From NCBI GenBank assembly GCA_964017235.1, contig OZ024931.1, positions 100,768,221-100,832,220 of the forward strand: a DNA stretch of 64,000 nucleotides, written 5' to 3'. Every line of letters begins with the position of its first letter. Position 1 is the stretch's first letter. Made by a program: the position numbers and the translations under genes. The notes under the pieces were generated by a model that did no database searches, had not been told where the DNA came from, and saw nothing but the letters and a program-made list of their open reading frames with translations. The DNA comes from Sabellastarte sp. h YS-2021. Its lineage: Eukaryota > Annelida > Polychaeta > Sabellida > Sabellidae. Shown piece after piece: positions 12,260 through 23,996 of this stretch.

Positions 12260-13330
12260 CCAGACAATATCTCAAAAATGGCATGATGGATTAAATTCAA
12301 ATTTGTTATGTGGATGTAACTGGTCCTCAAGGTATGCCCTATTTTAAGGTGACCTTAAACTCCCACTAGTAACATACTTATATTGATTTAAAATTTTTCC
12401 GTTTCCAGACATTTTCTCGAAAATGGGTTGACGGATTCAATTCAAATTTGGCATGTGGTTGTAACTGGTATTCAAGGTGTGTCCTGTTTTAAAATGACCT
12501 TAAACTCCCATGTATAAAAGAATTATGTTGAGTTTCAGTTTTTTATTTAGTATATAGTATAGTATAGTATAAAGTATACAGAAGATAACTTGAGAAATTT
12601 CATTAAAAGTTTGCATGTATATATAACTGTGGAGGTTTAATGGCATGAGAACTTCTATGTGATTGCTTTCTTGGCAATTTCTGCAATAAATGTTTTCATG
12701 GCAACACTTTTTCTGTTTCTTGGTCTTTTATTTTGTGGGCATTTAATATTATTCAAAACTTTCAAAATATGTTCATTACAAGAGGAACTTGTGATTTGGT
12801 TTTAGGCAACATTTGCCAACAGCTGTTGCCATAGCAAGACTTTCCTGTTGTTGTTTTTCACTTTTAAATTGCTGGGATCTTTATAAATAAAACCCATGGA
12901 AAGATTTTAACCAGTATTTTCAGGATATATTTATTGCAAGGGGAACTAAAGAGTAGTGATGATGCTTTTTTGCAAGTTTTTGGTAACAGCTGTTGCCATC
13001 GCAATACTTTTTCTGTATTGTTTTTCAAATTGTGATTTTCAGGGGTACTTGGCAACACTTTCTCATGTTTCTTGGGTTTAAAAACCTTTTTGTGGGTTCT
13101 TTGCATTCCAAACCCCATGGCAACACTTTATATTTTTCTTGGACCTATATATAAACATTTTTGTGGGTTCTTTGCATTCCAAACCCCTGCACGGATTGGA
13201 GCTGACTAGTTTTTCGACAATACCTGGCAACAAGTGTTGCCAACACTTTTCTTCTGTTTCTTGGACTTATAAATAATTTTATGGGTTAGTTTTTCGGCAA
13301 TACCTGGCAAGACTTCTGAGTATTTTATTA
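12260..13330. repeat. Fragment of repeat R1 followed by a GTTGCC/GGCAAC repeat array
   Basis: 12260-12620 matches the TCTCAAAAATGG..AAGGTGACCTTAAACTCCCA subunits of repeat R1. From about 12640 to 13320, diverged units carry GGCAACA, TGTTGCCA and GGATTGGAGCTGACTAG. They match the better-preserved array at 41040-41760. R1 and this array are adjacent at both sites, so they probably belong to one larger element. Confidence 0.7.
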
Positions 13331-13736
13331 CTCCTTTTATATTTTCCAGAGTTTTTGTTATCTCTTACCATTTATGCAGTATCACTCCACCCCTTTGTCA
13401 TATTAGCTAATGTAGTCCCCCCACCCCCTCTGGCTACCTCCAGCTATTGAGTGACACTAAATAAACTAAGGTATTGGAATGATATCAAATGAGAAACAAA
13501 GAACCAGTCTGGTCAGTGTTGCAGATCTGTAATAGTGTTAGATCTTCTACTATCCCCGTCAGTAATAGTGTTAGATGTTTAATTAGATGTTCATCATTCA
13601 TCAATCAGATTTATACCATATCTGGTTTTTTTTTTGCTCTACACAGATATATGAAAAAAGGACTCATCCTCTTTGTTTAAGCAGTATGATGATATAAAAA
13701 AGGGCATATGTAGCACTATATAAACTAAAACTTTAT
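13331..13736. other. No gene seen
   Basis: This holds one arm of a direct duplication (13367-13505, partner 11337-11490) and AT-rich DNA up to the left end of DIRS copy A. I recognise no coding or RNA gene. Confidence 0.6.
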
Positions 13737-13959
13737 TTTATTGCGTTAATACATCCTATCCAATGGACAATTGCTTATCCGGTCAGCGCAGACCGGCCCG
13801 CCAAACGCCAGAAAAAGACGTCCTGTGTCTCCACCGGCCGGCCGGTCCCATTACTGTGCACTCGCAAGGTGGCACATCGTACTTCCTTCCTGTCTAGACA
13901 GAGTGACGTCATAGCATCTTTTTCGTTTGGCGCGTGTACTGTGCAGACGTGTTTTCAAC

Positions 13960-15495
13960 AATCTACAGATATTTTAAGGAAAATTGTGGATTATGACGGA
14001 TTTTCTACCTTATTTACAAATAATTTATTGTAGAAGTGTTACCTACATATCAAGCACGGATATACATTAAGAAATCTGCTGGAAACGCTCCCTAGTTGAC
14101 TCAATTTAGTGTTGATGATAGGGCAGTAATCGACGAGAAATATGCAGGCAGCCATTTTACTAGTTTCCTCCCTTCAACAATTGTGTTCTTTGGGGCAGAT
14201 CGACAATATTAAGGAAATAATGGATATACTACTTACAAGATATTTTATCGGTGTCTTTTGTTTTAATATACTTTTTGTTACAATCACCATAGAAACGTCT
14301 TTTCTAGTACTACAAATAGAAATCACGGAAAACTTCAGTCTACGTAGTTTTGAACTCTGTTATAGAAGGAATTCCCCTATATCAGAGGTGCATTCTTCAG
14401 AGCACACTGGTACCGACTTCTCTGCTGTAAGGCATCAGTCACACCAGCCAGCTCGAATATTTACGTAGTGCTTTTTCATCAGAAACATCAGATGAATTCT
14501 TCAGATTTCTTCACAGCGCACTGGTACAGGCTTCTCTGCTGTAAAGTATCAGCCACACCAGCCTAGCTCGAGTATTTGGTGTTTTCAACAGAAGCAAGAG
14601 ATGGATTCTTCAGAATTTTAATCTTCAGAGCGCACTGGTCCAGACGTCTTTGCTGTAAAGCATTAGTCGACCAGCAAGCTCCAGTTCAGCCGACCTCTCA
14701 ATAGAAGGTGATATCAGTCCCTCCCTTGCAGACCCAGCTTTGTTGTCGGTAGTGGGGGTTGTGGATGGCCAGTTCACTGGTTTTATCACGAAAGGAAGAA
14801 AGAATTTCATCTACAGAGCGCACTGGTCCAGGCTTCTCTGCTTCTAAAGCATCAGCCGACCGGCCGGCTCAAAAGAACGCGACCTCTGACGTCATCTCCA
14901 CGAAGCTGATCACGTGATTCACCGACCAGGAAGGTCGGAAGTGCATTCTTCAGAACTCACGTCTACTGTGATTCCAGTCCCTGCTTTGCAGACCCAGTCT
15001 TGTTGTCGGTAGTGGGTTTGTGGACTAGCATAATAGAATTCAGACCGACCAGGTTTTCCTTCTTCAGAGTGCACTGGTACCAGCTTCTCTGCTGTAAAGC
15101 ATCAGTCTACCAGCCAGCTCCGACCGACCACACAAACAACTATGTTGTCGGTAGTGGGATTTTTGTGGACGGTAAACATACTGTTAAGTTGCCTGTTGTG
15201 TATCACAAAGAACGCGACCACCAACGTCATCTTCAATCAGCCAATCGTGTGTCCTTCCGAACAGCAAGCTGGTCATGTGACAAGCCGACAAACAATTGCT
15301 TCTAAAAATAGCTCACAGGGGCTTTCCCAGCAACTGTCAAATCTATAAATAAGACGTGCGTTTGAAAGAAATGCTAAATTAATGGAGGAAACGCGTAGTA
15401 AGCTGAATTCAACACAAAAGATAGTTGTAAACTTGCTTCAGCAACTGGTTACAGAGTGTACCGACCAGGTACCGACTACACAGCCTTTGTACAGC

Positions 15496-15557
<62 letters not shown>

Positions 15558-16880
15558 CTGGTTACAGAGTCATCCGACCCAGTCTATTCAACTCTGTGTT
15601 GATTCTGGGGCAGGTAGACAGCTAGTATCTACAAGATATGGCTTCAACCGACTGGTTACAGAGTCTACCGACCGGCCACACAGCCTGCACTGAACAGCTT
15701 ACCGTAATTATCCGTATAAACGCCCCCTCCCTATTAATCCCCCCTCCTCTTCTCAACCTTTGCAAAGTTCATATTTCAGGGTTTTACATCCCTCTCAACA
15801 GCCACCAGCCTTGCGATTCCGGGATTCCAAAAAAAAAGACGTTTTAGTACTTCCCCAATTGAATACCGCTTATGAAAAATAAAGAAAATCATAACAAAAC
15901 ATGGCAATTTTGCTCAACGACATATTAAAATCTGTGAAAAAACAGATAAAAGTTTATCATTTCTTCAGATTTAAGGTTAGTTTCTGATATTTTAAGCTCT
16001 CCCGCCATTATACATGCTGGGAAGCGAGATGAAGGCTGTAAGTGTCCATTATCGCCCATTGTCACTGGACTCGAGAGTTAATGTTTTTATCTGTAATAGT
16101 AGCCCCCCCCCCCCCCCCCCCCCCCTTTTGAAAAATGCATCGCCCCCGGGGTGTTTATATGGATAAATATGGTACTTCAGATTAACCGGTTACAGAGCCT
16201 GCCTATTGCCAACCAGCACCAAGAATCACCAACCCAAAGGTCTTCTACCAGCTGGCCACTCCTCATCAGCAGCCTATTCATCGGCCTAAGACTGATGACA
16301 GGCCTAATAATGTATAGTCCCTGACAGGAAGTTTTTTCCTACACAGAAACTGCTTCAACCGGTTACAGAGCTCACCAACCGGTTGCAGAGTGATCACTTA
16401 AACCACTGGTTACAGAGCCTGCCGACAAGGTATCGGCTATACAGCCTTGCTTCACCAAAACCAGTTACAGAGTCTACCCACCTAGTCCATTCAACTCTTC
16501 AGGTAGATGTGGAAGCATTTACAAGAATTACTTCAACCGACTGGTTACAGAGTGTACCGACCAGGTGCCAGGCTAGACAGCCCTTATTTTGACCCCAAAA
16601 CTGAAAAAAGCTAGCTAAATATAGACCAGTAGCTGTCTAAATTCATGGGTAACTCCAGCCTACCAGTTTTGCCGGTTACAGAGAATTACTGGTTACAGGG
16701 AATTATCGGTTACAGAGACCTGGAACCTGACAGAGTTGCCCAAAGTCATTTTGGTTACAGAGAATTCTTAGACCAATCAGTGGTCTTGATATGGCAATTT
16801 CCAAAGCTACTACCAGGCAACCTTGCATTATCATACCTCTTACCACCCTGTAATCGGTTCTGGACTTGACTGGAAAGATA
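13960..16880 (+). pseudogene. Degenerate gag/leader of DIRS A with minisatellites
   Basis: No continuous gag frame remains. Short segments around TTGTTGTCGGTAGTGGG occur at about 14738, 15000 and 15142 and resemble the gag segment of copy B (DPSVVTVVG). A gag fragment therefore seems to have been locally multiplied. The motif CACTGGT..CTTCTCTGCTGTAAAG recurs between 14400 and 15120. From 15440 to 16780, TGGTTACAGAG recurs about a dozen times. There is also a (CA)n tract at about 15498-15556 and a run of 23 C at 16103-16125. Confidence 0.65.
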
Positions 16881-16967
16881 GGTCATTTCAGCAGCAAGAG
16901 GAAAGGTAGTCTACAGTCAAACAAGTTTTCATCACGTCCGGCCAGGGGTCAGCCATCTTTCAAATAA
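16881..16967 (+). pseudogene. C-terminal gag remnant of DIRS A
   Basis: The last codons before TAA at 16965-16967 read SRPARGQPSFK, which matches SRPAKGQQSFK at the end of gag in copy B. The homologous stop is therefore securely located even though the rest of gag is lost. The stop is followed by CAA-CTA and then codons for L-C. Only this short stretch is recognisable. Confidence 0.75.
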
Positions 16968-16973
16968 CAACTA
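16965..16973 (+). promoter_or_regulatory. Candidate leaky-stop context, DIRS A (TAA-CAA-CTA)
   Basis: The gag stop of this decayed copy is followed by CAA-CTA, fitting the stop-CAR-YYA form. The next codons (L-C-E-Y-C) line up with the post-stop cysteine-rich frame of copies B-D, which begins L-C. The copy is dead, so the site is useful only as an independent lineage for comparison. Confidence 0.5.
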
Positions 16974-17149
16974 CTGTGTGAATACTGCACCTTGCAGTCA
17001 GCTGGCCTGGGGCAAAGAGTCTGTAAAATGTGAAAAGTTGACCGGACCACAACAAGAACAGAGAGACTGTTAACTTGGATCATTGTCACCAGACCGGACC
17101 AGTGTCTGGAGGGACCGGAAATGTTTGTCAGACTACCAAATGTCCCAAA

Positions 17150-18830
17150 TGTGGAACACAATCTGCCTGTAGGATCTAGACTAAATCCTTTTGGGGAACC
17201 TTGGAAGCCTTGGGAGCTGTACCCAAGACCAACTTGACAAGGTCACCATAATAAAAAAAAAATCCATCAGCTTATGGACAAGATGCAGTTGAGCCAGTTC
17301 AAAATCTCTGGGCTTCTTCAGCTGACCTTTCTTGGTTCCAAAACCACACAGCCGTTGGAGACCTATTCTAGGTCTGGACAAACCAAGCCTTTCAGAGACC
17401 ATCAGGACCTCCCTCCAACCAGGGGAGTGGGTTACCTCAGTAGATTTCAAGAACGCCTACTTCCATATACCTGTACAGGAACAATCACATCCAAGGTCAG
17501 GCATACCAGTTCAAGGCCCTGACATTCGGTTTGCCCACAGCACCCATGGAGTTCACTGTGATACCAAAGGAGGCAAAACTGATGGCTATACACAAGGGTT
17601 GAAGAATCCACCAGTACCTAGACTGGTTGGTGAGAGGCAGATCCCACCAGGCTTGTCTCCAACATACACAGGAACTAGTAAAAAATGTGTCAGCAATTGG
17701 GTTGGCTGGTGAACTTAGAGAAACCAGAGCTGGAGCCCAATCAAGACTTTGGTTTTGTAGGCTACCAGTTCGACCTCAGGTCTGGTCGGGTCTGACTGAC
17801 TCCGGACCGGTGGCAGAACCTTCAAGAGAAAATACTGAAACTGCTATCCCTACCGGCTTGCCCGGTCCGGGAATTCATGCCCTTGAAATTTTTGCTAACA
17901 GCTACAGAAAAGCAAGTTCATCTAGGCCGATTTCATATAAGACCCATTCAGTGGCATCACTGGAAGGTACCAGAATCACTGAAAAAAGGTGATCCCAATC
18001 CCCAGGTCCGGCCCCCCATTTACAGTGGTGGCTGAAGGAAGACAATGTACTTACAGATCAACCATTACACCCAATATAACATGCTGTGCAAATATTTACA
18101 GACTCATCAAAAGAAGGGTGGGGCGCTCACTTAGACGAGCACACTGCAAGAGGAACCTGGTCCCTTCCGGGAAGCAAGCTGCATATAAACTATCTAGAAC
18201 TTAAAGCAGTCCTTCTGGCTTTAAAAGTGTTCCAAGACCTTTGCTCAAACAAGGTAGTACTTGTAGTAACCGACAACACCACAGTAATGTCATACATAGA
18301 CAAGGAAGGAGGCATGAGGCCGGGCCCACTTTGTGCCCTACTATGGAGAATTTTGACCTGGTGTACCAGGAAACAAGTGACTCTAAAGCCCGACACATTC
18401 CAGTCCGACTGAACGTGGTAGCAGACAAGCTATCCAGGCTAGGCCAAACCATCCAAACAGAGTGGTTTCTCCTTCCAGAGGTCTTCCACTCAATATGCAG
18501 CAGGTGGCACCGGCCCAAAATAGACGTATTTGCCACAAGGTTCAACAACAAGTTGCCTCTGTTTGTGTCACCGGTACCGGATCCCCTGGCCACAGTAGTG
18601 GATGCGCTCAGTCGGCCATGGTTGGATCTGAAAGCATACACCTTCCCACTATCAGCCATATTGGGCAAAGTGGTGGAGAAGTTGCAAGACTCCCCATGCA
18701 AGAGAATCATTCTGATTGCTCTGGGGTGTCCAGCCAAATCCCACTGAGCCTGCCCAATCTGCCCAACCTGTTGACAGCCATGCGATCAGATCCCTCACAG
18801 AAATCGGACAAATCTTAATCTCCATGCAGG
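17150..18830 (+). pseudogene. Broken RT / RNase H / methyltransferase-like pol of DIRS A
   Basis: Fragments in several frames align with pol of copies B and D. The RT palm region lies at about 17330-17700. The catalytic box reads YLD-W, missing one Asp codon that the other copies have (YLDDW). The RNase H start IFTDSSKEGWGAH is at about 18086, and the methyltransferase-like block (VFATRFNNKLP) at about 18525. Several frameshifts separate these pieces, so no functional polyprotein can be made. Confidence 0.85.
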
Positions 18831-19645
18831 GCTCCTAGAGCCTCAGCAATCGAGGAGCAGGACTTGTCTGAGGCAGTGGCAGCAAGAATTTAGGCTCCTG
18901 AAAGGGGATCAATCAGATCAGTCTATGAGGCAAGTGGGCCATTTTTACAAGTGATGTATCATTCATCAGGTGGACCTCAGGGTTTTTGCACCAGGTGACA
19001 AGGTTCATTTTGAACCAATTAAAGAGGCTTTCTTGAAGCATTTGACCTTCAAGACAGTTTTCCTCTTGGCCCTGGGGTTGGGCAGGCGTAGAAGTGAGAT
19101 ACATGCTTGGCAAAACAGAAATATTAGACACCAATCGGACAAGTCAAAGGTGTCCCTGTACCCATCACCCAGCCTTCTCTCCAAGAATCAGCTGGCCAAA
19201 GAGGGTCCAGACAGTGTGGCCCCAGGGGTTATAACAGCCCTGGCCCCAACTCTGGATAGATCCCTCAAGTCTGACAGGTCCCTCTGTCCGGTCAGAGCAT
19301 TGTGCTACTATTTGGACAGGACCTCAGACCTCAGGCAGAATAAGGAGGTGGTTTTTGTCTCCTCTAAGAAAGGTTTCGACAAAGACATCTCACCTGCCAC
19401 TATCTCCTCTTGGATCAAGCAAACTGTGATTCTATGTTATGAGCTCTCTGACCAGGAGGCCCACACTTTACATCAGGTTAAACCCCATGATGTCAGGGCC
19501 TTTGCTGCTTCTAAGGTCTTCCAGTTGGGAGTCTCCTTAGATCCAATCTTGTCAGCCTGCCACTGAAGTCACATAATACCTTCACATAGTTCTATCTGAA
19601 GATTGTGGCTTGGGCTGTTTCAGAGCTTTACCAATTGGGCTAGGT
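18831..19645 (+). pseudogene. Broken tyrosine recombinase of DIRS A
   Basis: A 198-codon frame (18970-19566) keeps RRSEIHAW and the H-x-x-R box HDVRAFAASK. It stops at the codon corresponding to the Trp of the conserved H-W pair, and a second stop falls just before the Phe-Tyr that holds the nucleophile. The N-terminal third is scrambled. The recombinase cannot be active as encoded. Confidence 0.85.
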
Positions 19646-19785
19646 AGATTTGTATATATGTACAGAGTGTAAACAGTTCATGTACATAATAATAAAATTA
19701 AGTGTGACGTGTTTCCTTCGGGAGGTTTATTTGCATTCTGGGACTGAACTCATCCCTCTCTTCCCCTACCTCAGAGCAGGTCTGC

Positions 19786-19805
19786 AAAAAAAAAAGGGGG
19801 GGGGG
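19786..19805 (+). other. Polypurine tract of DIRS A
   Basis: A run of ten A followed by ten G, then CAACGTC, lies between the recombinase and the internal complementary region. All four copies have an A-then-G purine run at this position. Confidence 0.5.
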
Positions 19806-20076
19806 CAACGTCAGTATAACCCCGGGTAACCGGCTGCTGGCAACCGACCATGGCCTTAAGGTCAACCCAGGCCTGGGCCTATAGGTCTCCTGACAAGTCA
19901 GCCAAGACCATAGGCTAAAATTTGCTATTGTTGTGAGTTCACAAAAGTCCCTAGTAACTTACCCGCCGACTAAGCGGTAGTTATTCAGCAATTGTCCATT
20001 GGATAGGATGTATTAACGCAATAAAATAGGGTATTAACTTATAAAAATTTAATTTACTTATTAAATTTGCAATTTT

Positions 20077-20517
20077 GTTTGCAAGGAACTGAGAAGTGAT
20101 ATTGTCAGATTTTACTGTTTCTTCTCATTAGACGCTTTTTTGTGTATAGGAGAAAATCAGGCTTCACCGGCTCCTTATGTCGTTTTCCTTATAACTCTGT
20201 AACCTTTGGTCGGATTCTTTTCAAATTTGGCAGGTGTATGCAGTAGCCTTGGAGAATTTTTTTGAATATGCTGCAGTGACATTTCGACCTATCAGAGAGG
20301 TCACATGACCAAAAATGTCTTTTTTCGATGGGTAAGCTTCTCCGGATGATAACTTGAAAGGGATTTTATCAATTCACCTGAAACTTGGCAAATACATTCA
20401 TTCTATTAAAATCTGGAAATCATTAGATTTTGACATTGATTGGTTAAGAAATGGCCGAGTAATTAATGATTAATTAATCATTACGAATTTTCCAAATAAG
20501 GGAAACACAAAAATGCT
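20077..20517. other. No gene seen
   Basis: This lies between DIRS A and the 3' tail of the LINE. Phrases such as TAACTCTGTAACCTTTGGTC and CAAATTTGGCAGGTG are in the style of the other interspersed repeats. I found no coding feature. Confidence 0.5.
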
Positions 20518-21026
20518 TATAGAATAGAATAGAAACATTTACGGTATATAGCGCAAAATTGATGTAACATCCTCTAATGCGCTTGAGGTCAAAAAGGGAA
20601 AGTCCAGGGACGTATCAGGTCGAGATCTAAAATTAGCACCCACCAGGGAGATGTACTATGGTGGAGGATATGCTAGTCTAAACAAATAGGTCTTTAGCTG
20701 GCTACGGAAACCTGTTATTGTTTGTTGCGATCGTACTGATTGTGGGAGTCTGTTTCATTCTGTGGGGGAAGCCATTGCAAAACCTCGCCTACCAATGGCC
20801 TTTTTGTGAGAGACTGAGGAAAGAGAAAGACGATTTCTACGTGTTAAATAACTGGTTTTGATCAAGGATGATAGGTATATGGGTTGAGAGAATTTGATAG
20901 CCTTGAAAGTAATTAGATTGTACTTAAACAAGATGCGGTATGTGATAGGGAGCCAGTGTAGTTTTTGAAGAAAGGGAGTGACATGGCTAGTTCTATCAAG
21001 TCTAAAAACAATTCTACAAGGGGCAT
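20518..21026 (-). mobile_element. 3' end of a CR1/Jockey-like LINE (split by DIRS B)
   Basis: Read on the minus strand from 21026, this continues the RT C-terminal region interrupted at 29804. It encodes RIVFRLDRTSHVTPFLQKL and then LHWLPITYRILFKYNLITF, a block typical of CR1/L2/Jockey-type non-LTR elements, followed by a short 3' UTR. It ends in a TATTC-type short tandem at about 20518-20535, as CR1-like tails often do. At least one stop and one frameshift are present, so it is dead. Confidence 0.8.
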
Positions 21027-21280
21027 TTTATTGCGTTAATACATCCTATCCAATGGACAATAGCTTATCCGGTCGACGCAGACCGGCCCGCCAAACGTCA
21101 GAAAAAGACGTCCTGTGTTTCCACCGGCCAGGCCGGTCCAGTACTGTGCACTCGCCAGATGGCGTGTCGTACTTCCTTCCTGTCTAGACAGCATAACGTC
21201 ATAGCATCTTTTTCGTTTGGCGCACATGCTGTGTACACGGAGTTTTTATCAGGAATTTTATTTTAAGTCCTTGGACTTTA

Positions 21281-23811
21281 TTGTATCCCCGACGCGAAGC
21301 GGGGATACTATGGATTCATCATCGTTGTCGTCCGCGCCCTCGTCCGCGTCCGCAGAGATTTCTTGTTAGCGACCTACAGTCCACATTTCTTTCCGGATTT
21401 CTTTCATATTTGGCAGGTGGCTTGATATGGTAGAGGACTCGCCACCCTATCTTTTTGGTAGGCTTTATGTTTAAATTAGGCCTGTGGTAGACAAAAATGT
21501 CTAAAATGCATTAAAATTCATGAAATCATGCACTAAATCACTTATAACTTGAAAAGTGTTGCATTTAGAGCATTTTGTTAAAATATGTTATTCACATACT
21601 TTTCTCATAGCTACAACATGGTGAGTAACTTGGGTGTCTGTCTCAATCGCTAAGTGATATATGTTATTCAGCTACTTTTATGTCAGCTATAACATAGTAA
21701 AATTTCAGACCTGTAGCTCATGGCATAGCTGAGTAATAGCTACTTTTAGGTTATCACTGTTGAGTAAATTACTTATAACTTCAAAAGTATTACATTTAGA
21801 GTATTTTGTTTCAATATGTTATTCACCTATTTCGGAGTCAGCTATAACATAGTGAAGTTCCAGACCTGTGGCTCATTGCATAGCTGAGTAATAGCTACTT
21901 TGAAGTTCACACTGTTGAGTAAATCAGTTGTAATTGGAAAACTATTGCATTTACAGAAATTTGTGTAAATATGTTATTCAGCTACTTTTGGGTCAGCTAT
22001 AACATAGTGAAATTACAGACCTGTAGCTCATGGCACAACTGAGCAATAGCTATTTTCAGGTACTGACTGTTGAGTAAATGACTTGTAACTTGAAAAATAG
22101 TGCATTTGGAGTATTTTGTTAAAATATGTTGTTCACCTACTTTTGGGTCAGCTATAACGTCGTGAAATTACAGACTTATAGCTCATGGCATAGCTGAGCA
22201 ATAGCTATTTTCAGGTTCTCACTATTGAGTAAATCAGTTGTAACTTGAAAACTATTGCATTTACAGTATTTTGCTTAAATATGTTGTTCACCTAATTTTG
22301 GGTCAGCTATAACATAGAAAAAATTCAGACATGTAGCTCATTGCATAGCTGAGTAATAGCTACTTTGAGGTTATCACTGTTGAGTAAATCAGTTATAACG
22401 TGAAAACTATTACATTTACTGTATTTTGTTTAAATATGTTATTCACATAATTTTTGGTCAGCTATAACAGAGTGAAATTGCAGACCTCTATGTCATGGCA
22501 TAGCTTACCAATATCTACTTTCAGGTTCTCACTGTTGAGTAAATCATTGTATCCACTGGATAGCCGTAGTGTGTAGAGAGATTTCACCATTACTGCTCTA
22601 ACGAAAAAAAAAAATAGCTAGCCTTCTCAAGTTTGCAAGGTATATTACAGGGTGCACCACAGTATTCTATTGGTAGGCTTTATGTCTAAATTAGGCCTGT
22701 GGCTAAATTACTTGCCTACTAAAAATGAGTAATTCTGCATTTTCTCTAAAAGTATTGCAGATAGCCAATTTTTCTTAAATAACTCCACCTACTTTTGGGA
22801 GAGCTTTCACATGCTGAAGTTCCAGACCTGTAGGTAATTACTCACCTACTCAAAATGAGTAAATGCGAATTATCTCTAAAAGTATTGCAGATAGCCAATT
22901 TTTCTCAAATAACTCCACCTACTTTTGGGAGAGCTTTCACTTGGTGAAGTTTCAGACCCATAGGTAATTACTCACCTACTCAAAATGAGTAAATGCAAAT
23001 TATCTCTAAAAGTATTGCAGATAGCCAATTTATGTCAAATAACTCATTCACCTACTTTTGGGAGAGCTTTCACATGCTGAAGTTTCAGACCCGTAGGTAA
23101 TTACTCACCTACTCAAAATGAGTAAATGCAAATTATCTCTAAAAGTATTGCAGATAGCCAATTTTTGTCAAATAACTCTTTCACCTACTTTTGGGAGAGC
23201 TTTCACTTGGTGAAGTTTCAGACCCGTAGGTAATTACTCACCTACTGAAAATGAGTAAATGCAAATTATCTCTAAAAGTATTCCAGATAGCCAATTTTTG
23301 TCAAATAACTCCTTCACCTACTTTTGGGAGACCTTTCACTTGGTGAAGTTTCAGACCTGTAGCTAATTATTCACCTACTCAAAATGAGTAAATGCTATTT
23401 ATCTATAAAAGTGTTGTAGATAGCCAATTTTTCTCAAATAACTCATTCACCTACTTTTGAGAGAGCTTTCACTTGGTGAAGTTTCAGACCCGTAGCTAAT
23501 TATTCACCTACTCAAAATGAGTAAATGCGAGTTATCTCTAGAAGTATTGCAGATAGCCAGTATTTCTCAAATAACTCATTAATATGAAAACAACTTATAG
23601 GAAGTCATGGGCTGCAAATTTTTTCGTGTGGTCAGATTTGATCTTGGGCCCCTCCTGCTTATTATTGGGCCTAGAGGTTTGCAATGTGAAAACGACTTAT
23701 AGGAAATCATGGGCTGCGAATCTTTTGATGTGGTCAGACTTCACCTTGGGCCCCTGCTACAGGGTCAAATAGGGGTAGCCAAACTTAAAAGTGCTTTCAG
23801 CTTGCTTATTA
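21281..23811. mobile_element. Composite non-coding mobile element, copy 2 (inside DIRS B leader)
   Basis: It has the same order as 5833-9365: GTATCCCCG hairpin, a single ~150 bp leader, six to seven 155 bp units, about six and a half 133 bp units (22714-23575), and the end CTTTCAGCTTGCTTATTA. Its position between the DIRS B ITR and gag shows that it inserted after DIRS B did. Compared with copy 1, the 133 bp array is less than half as long. No transposase is encoded. Confidence 0.8.
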
Positions 23812-23996
23812 ACGAAAAATGCTGTTTATCTTCTAAACTATGTTAGTTGGCCTTTGTCGGTGGATACATCCAGCATCTGGCCACAGATGCGTCCTTAGTC
23901 TAGTTTCTTCAGAGTGTGTTTATTTAGTGATATCATTTTGTTGCGGGGTGTTTATAGACCTTTCTGGACAAACTTTAGATTATTACATCAGTTACT

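Larger units (their letters stand above)
13740..20073 (+). mobile_element. DIRS-type retrotransposon, copy A (decayed)
   Basis: The left end ATTGCGTTAATACATCC follows TTT, and the right end GCAAT precedes TTT. The left ITR (to about 13950) carries the same TGACGTCA and TTTGGCGC core as the other copies. On the right, the first half of the internal complementary region (19991-20023) runs straight into the outer right terminus (from about 20027), so roughly 290 bp holding the right ITR is deleted. The gag region is largely replaced by local repeats; pol and recombinase are riddled with frameshifts and stops. It belongs to a subfamily closer to B than to C or D, judging by the gag C-terminus. 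Confidence 0.9.

Noticed and set aside
13740-20073. LTR retrotransposon or endogenous retrovirus
   Set aside because: There is no LTR, no DDE integrase and no aspartic protease. The termini are inverted with an internal complementary region, and a tyrosine recombinase is present, which is DIRS.
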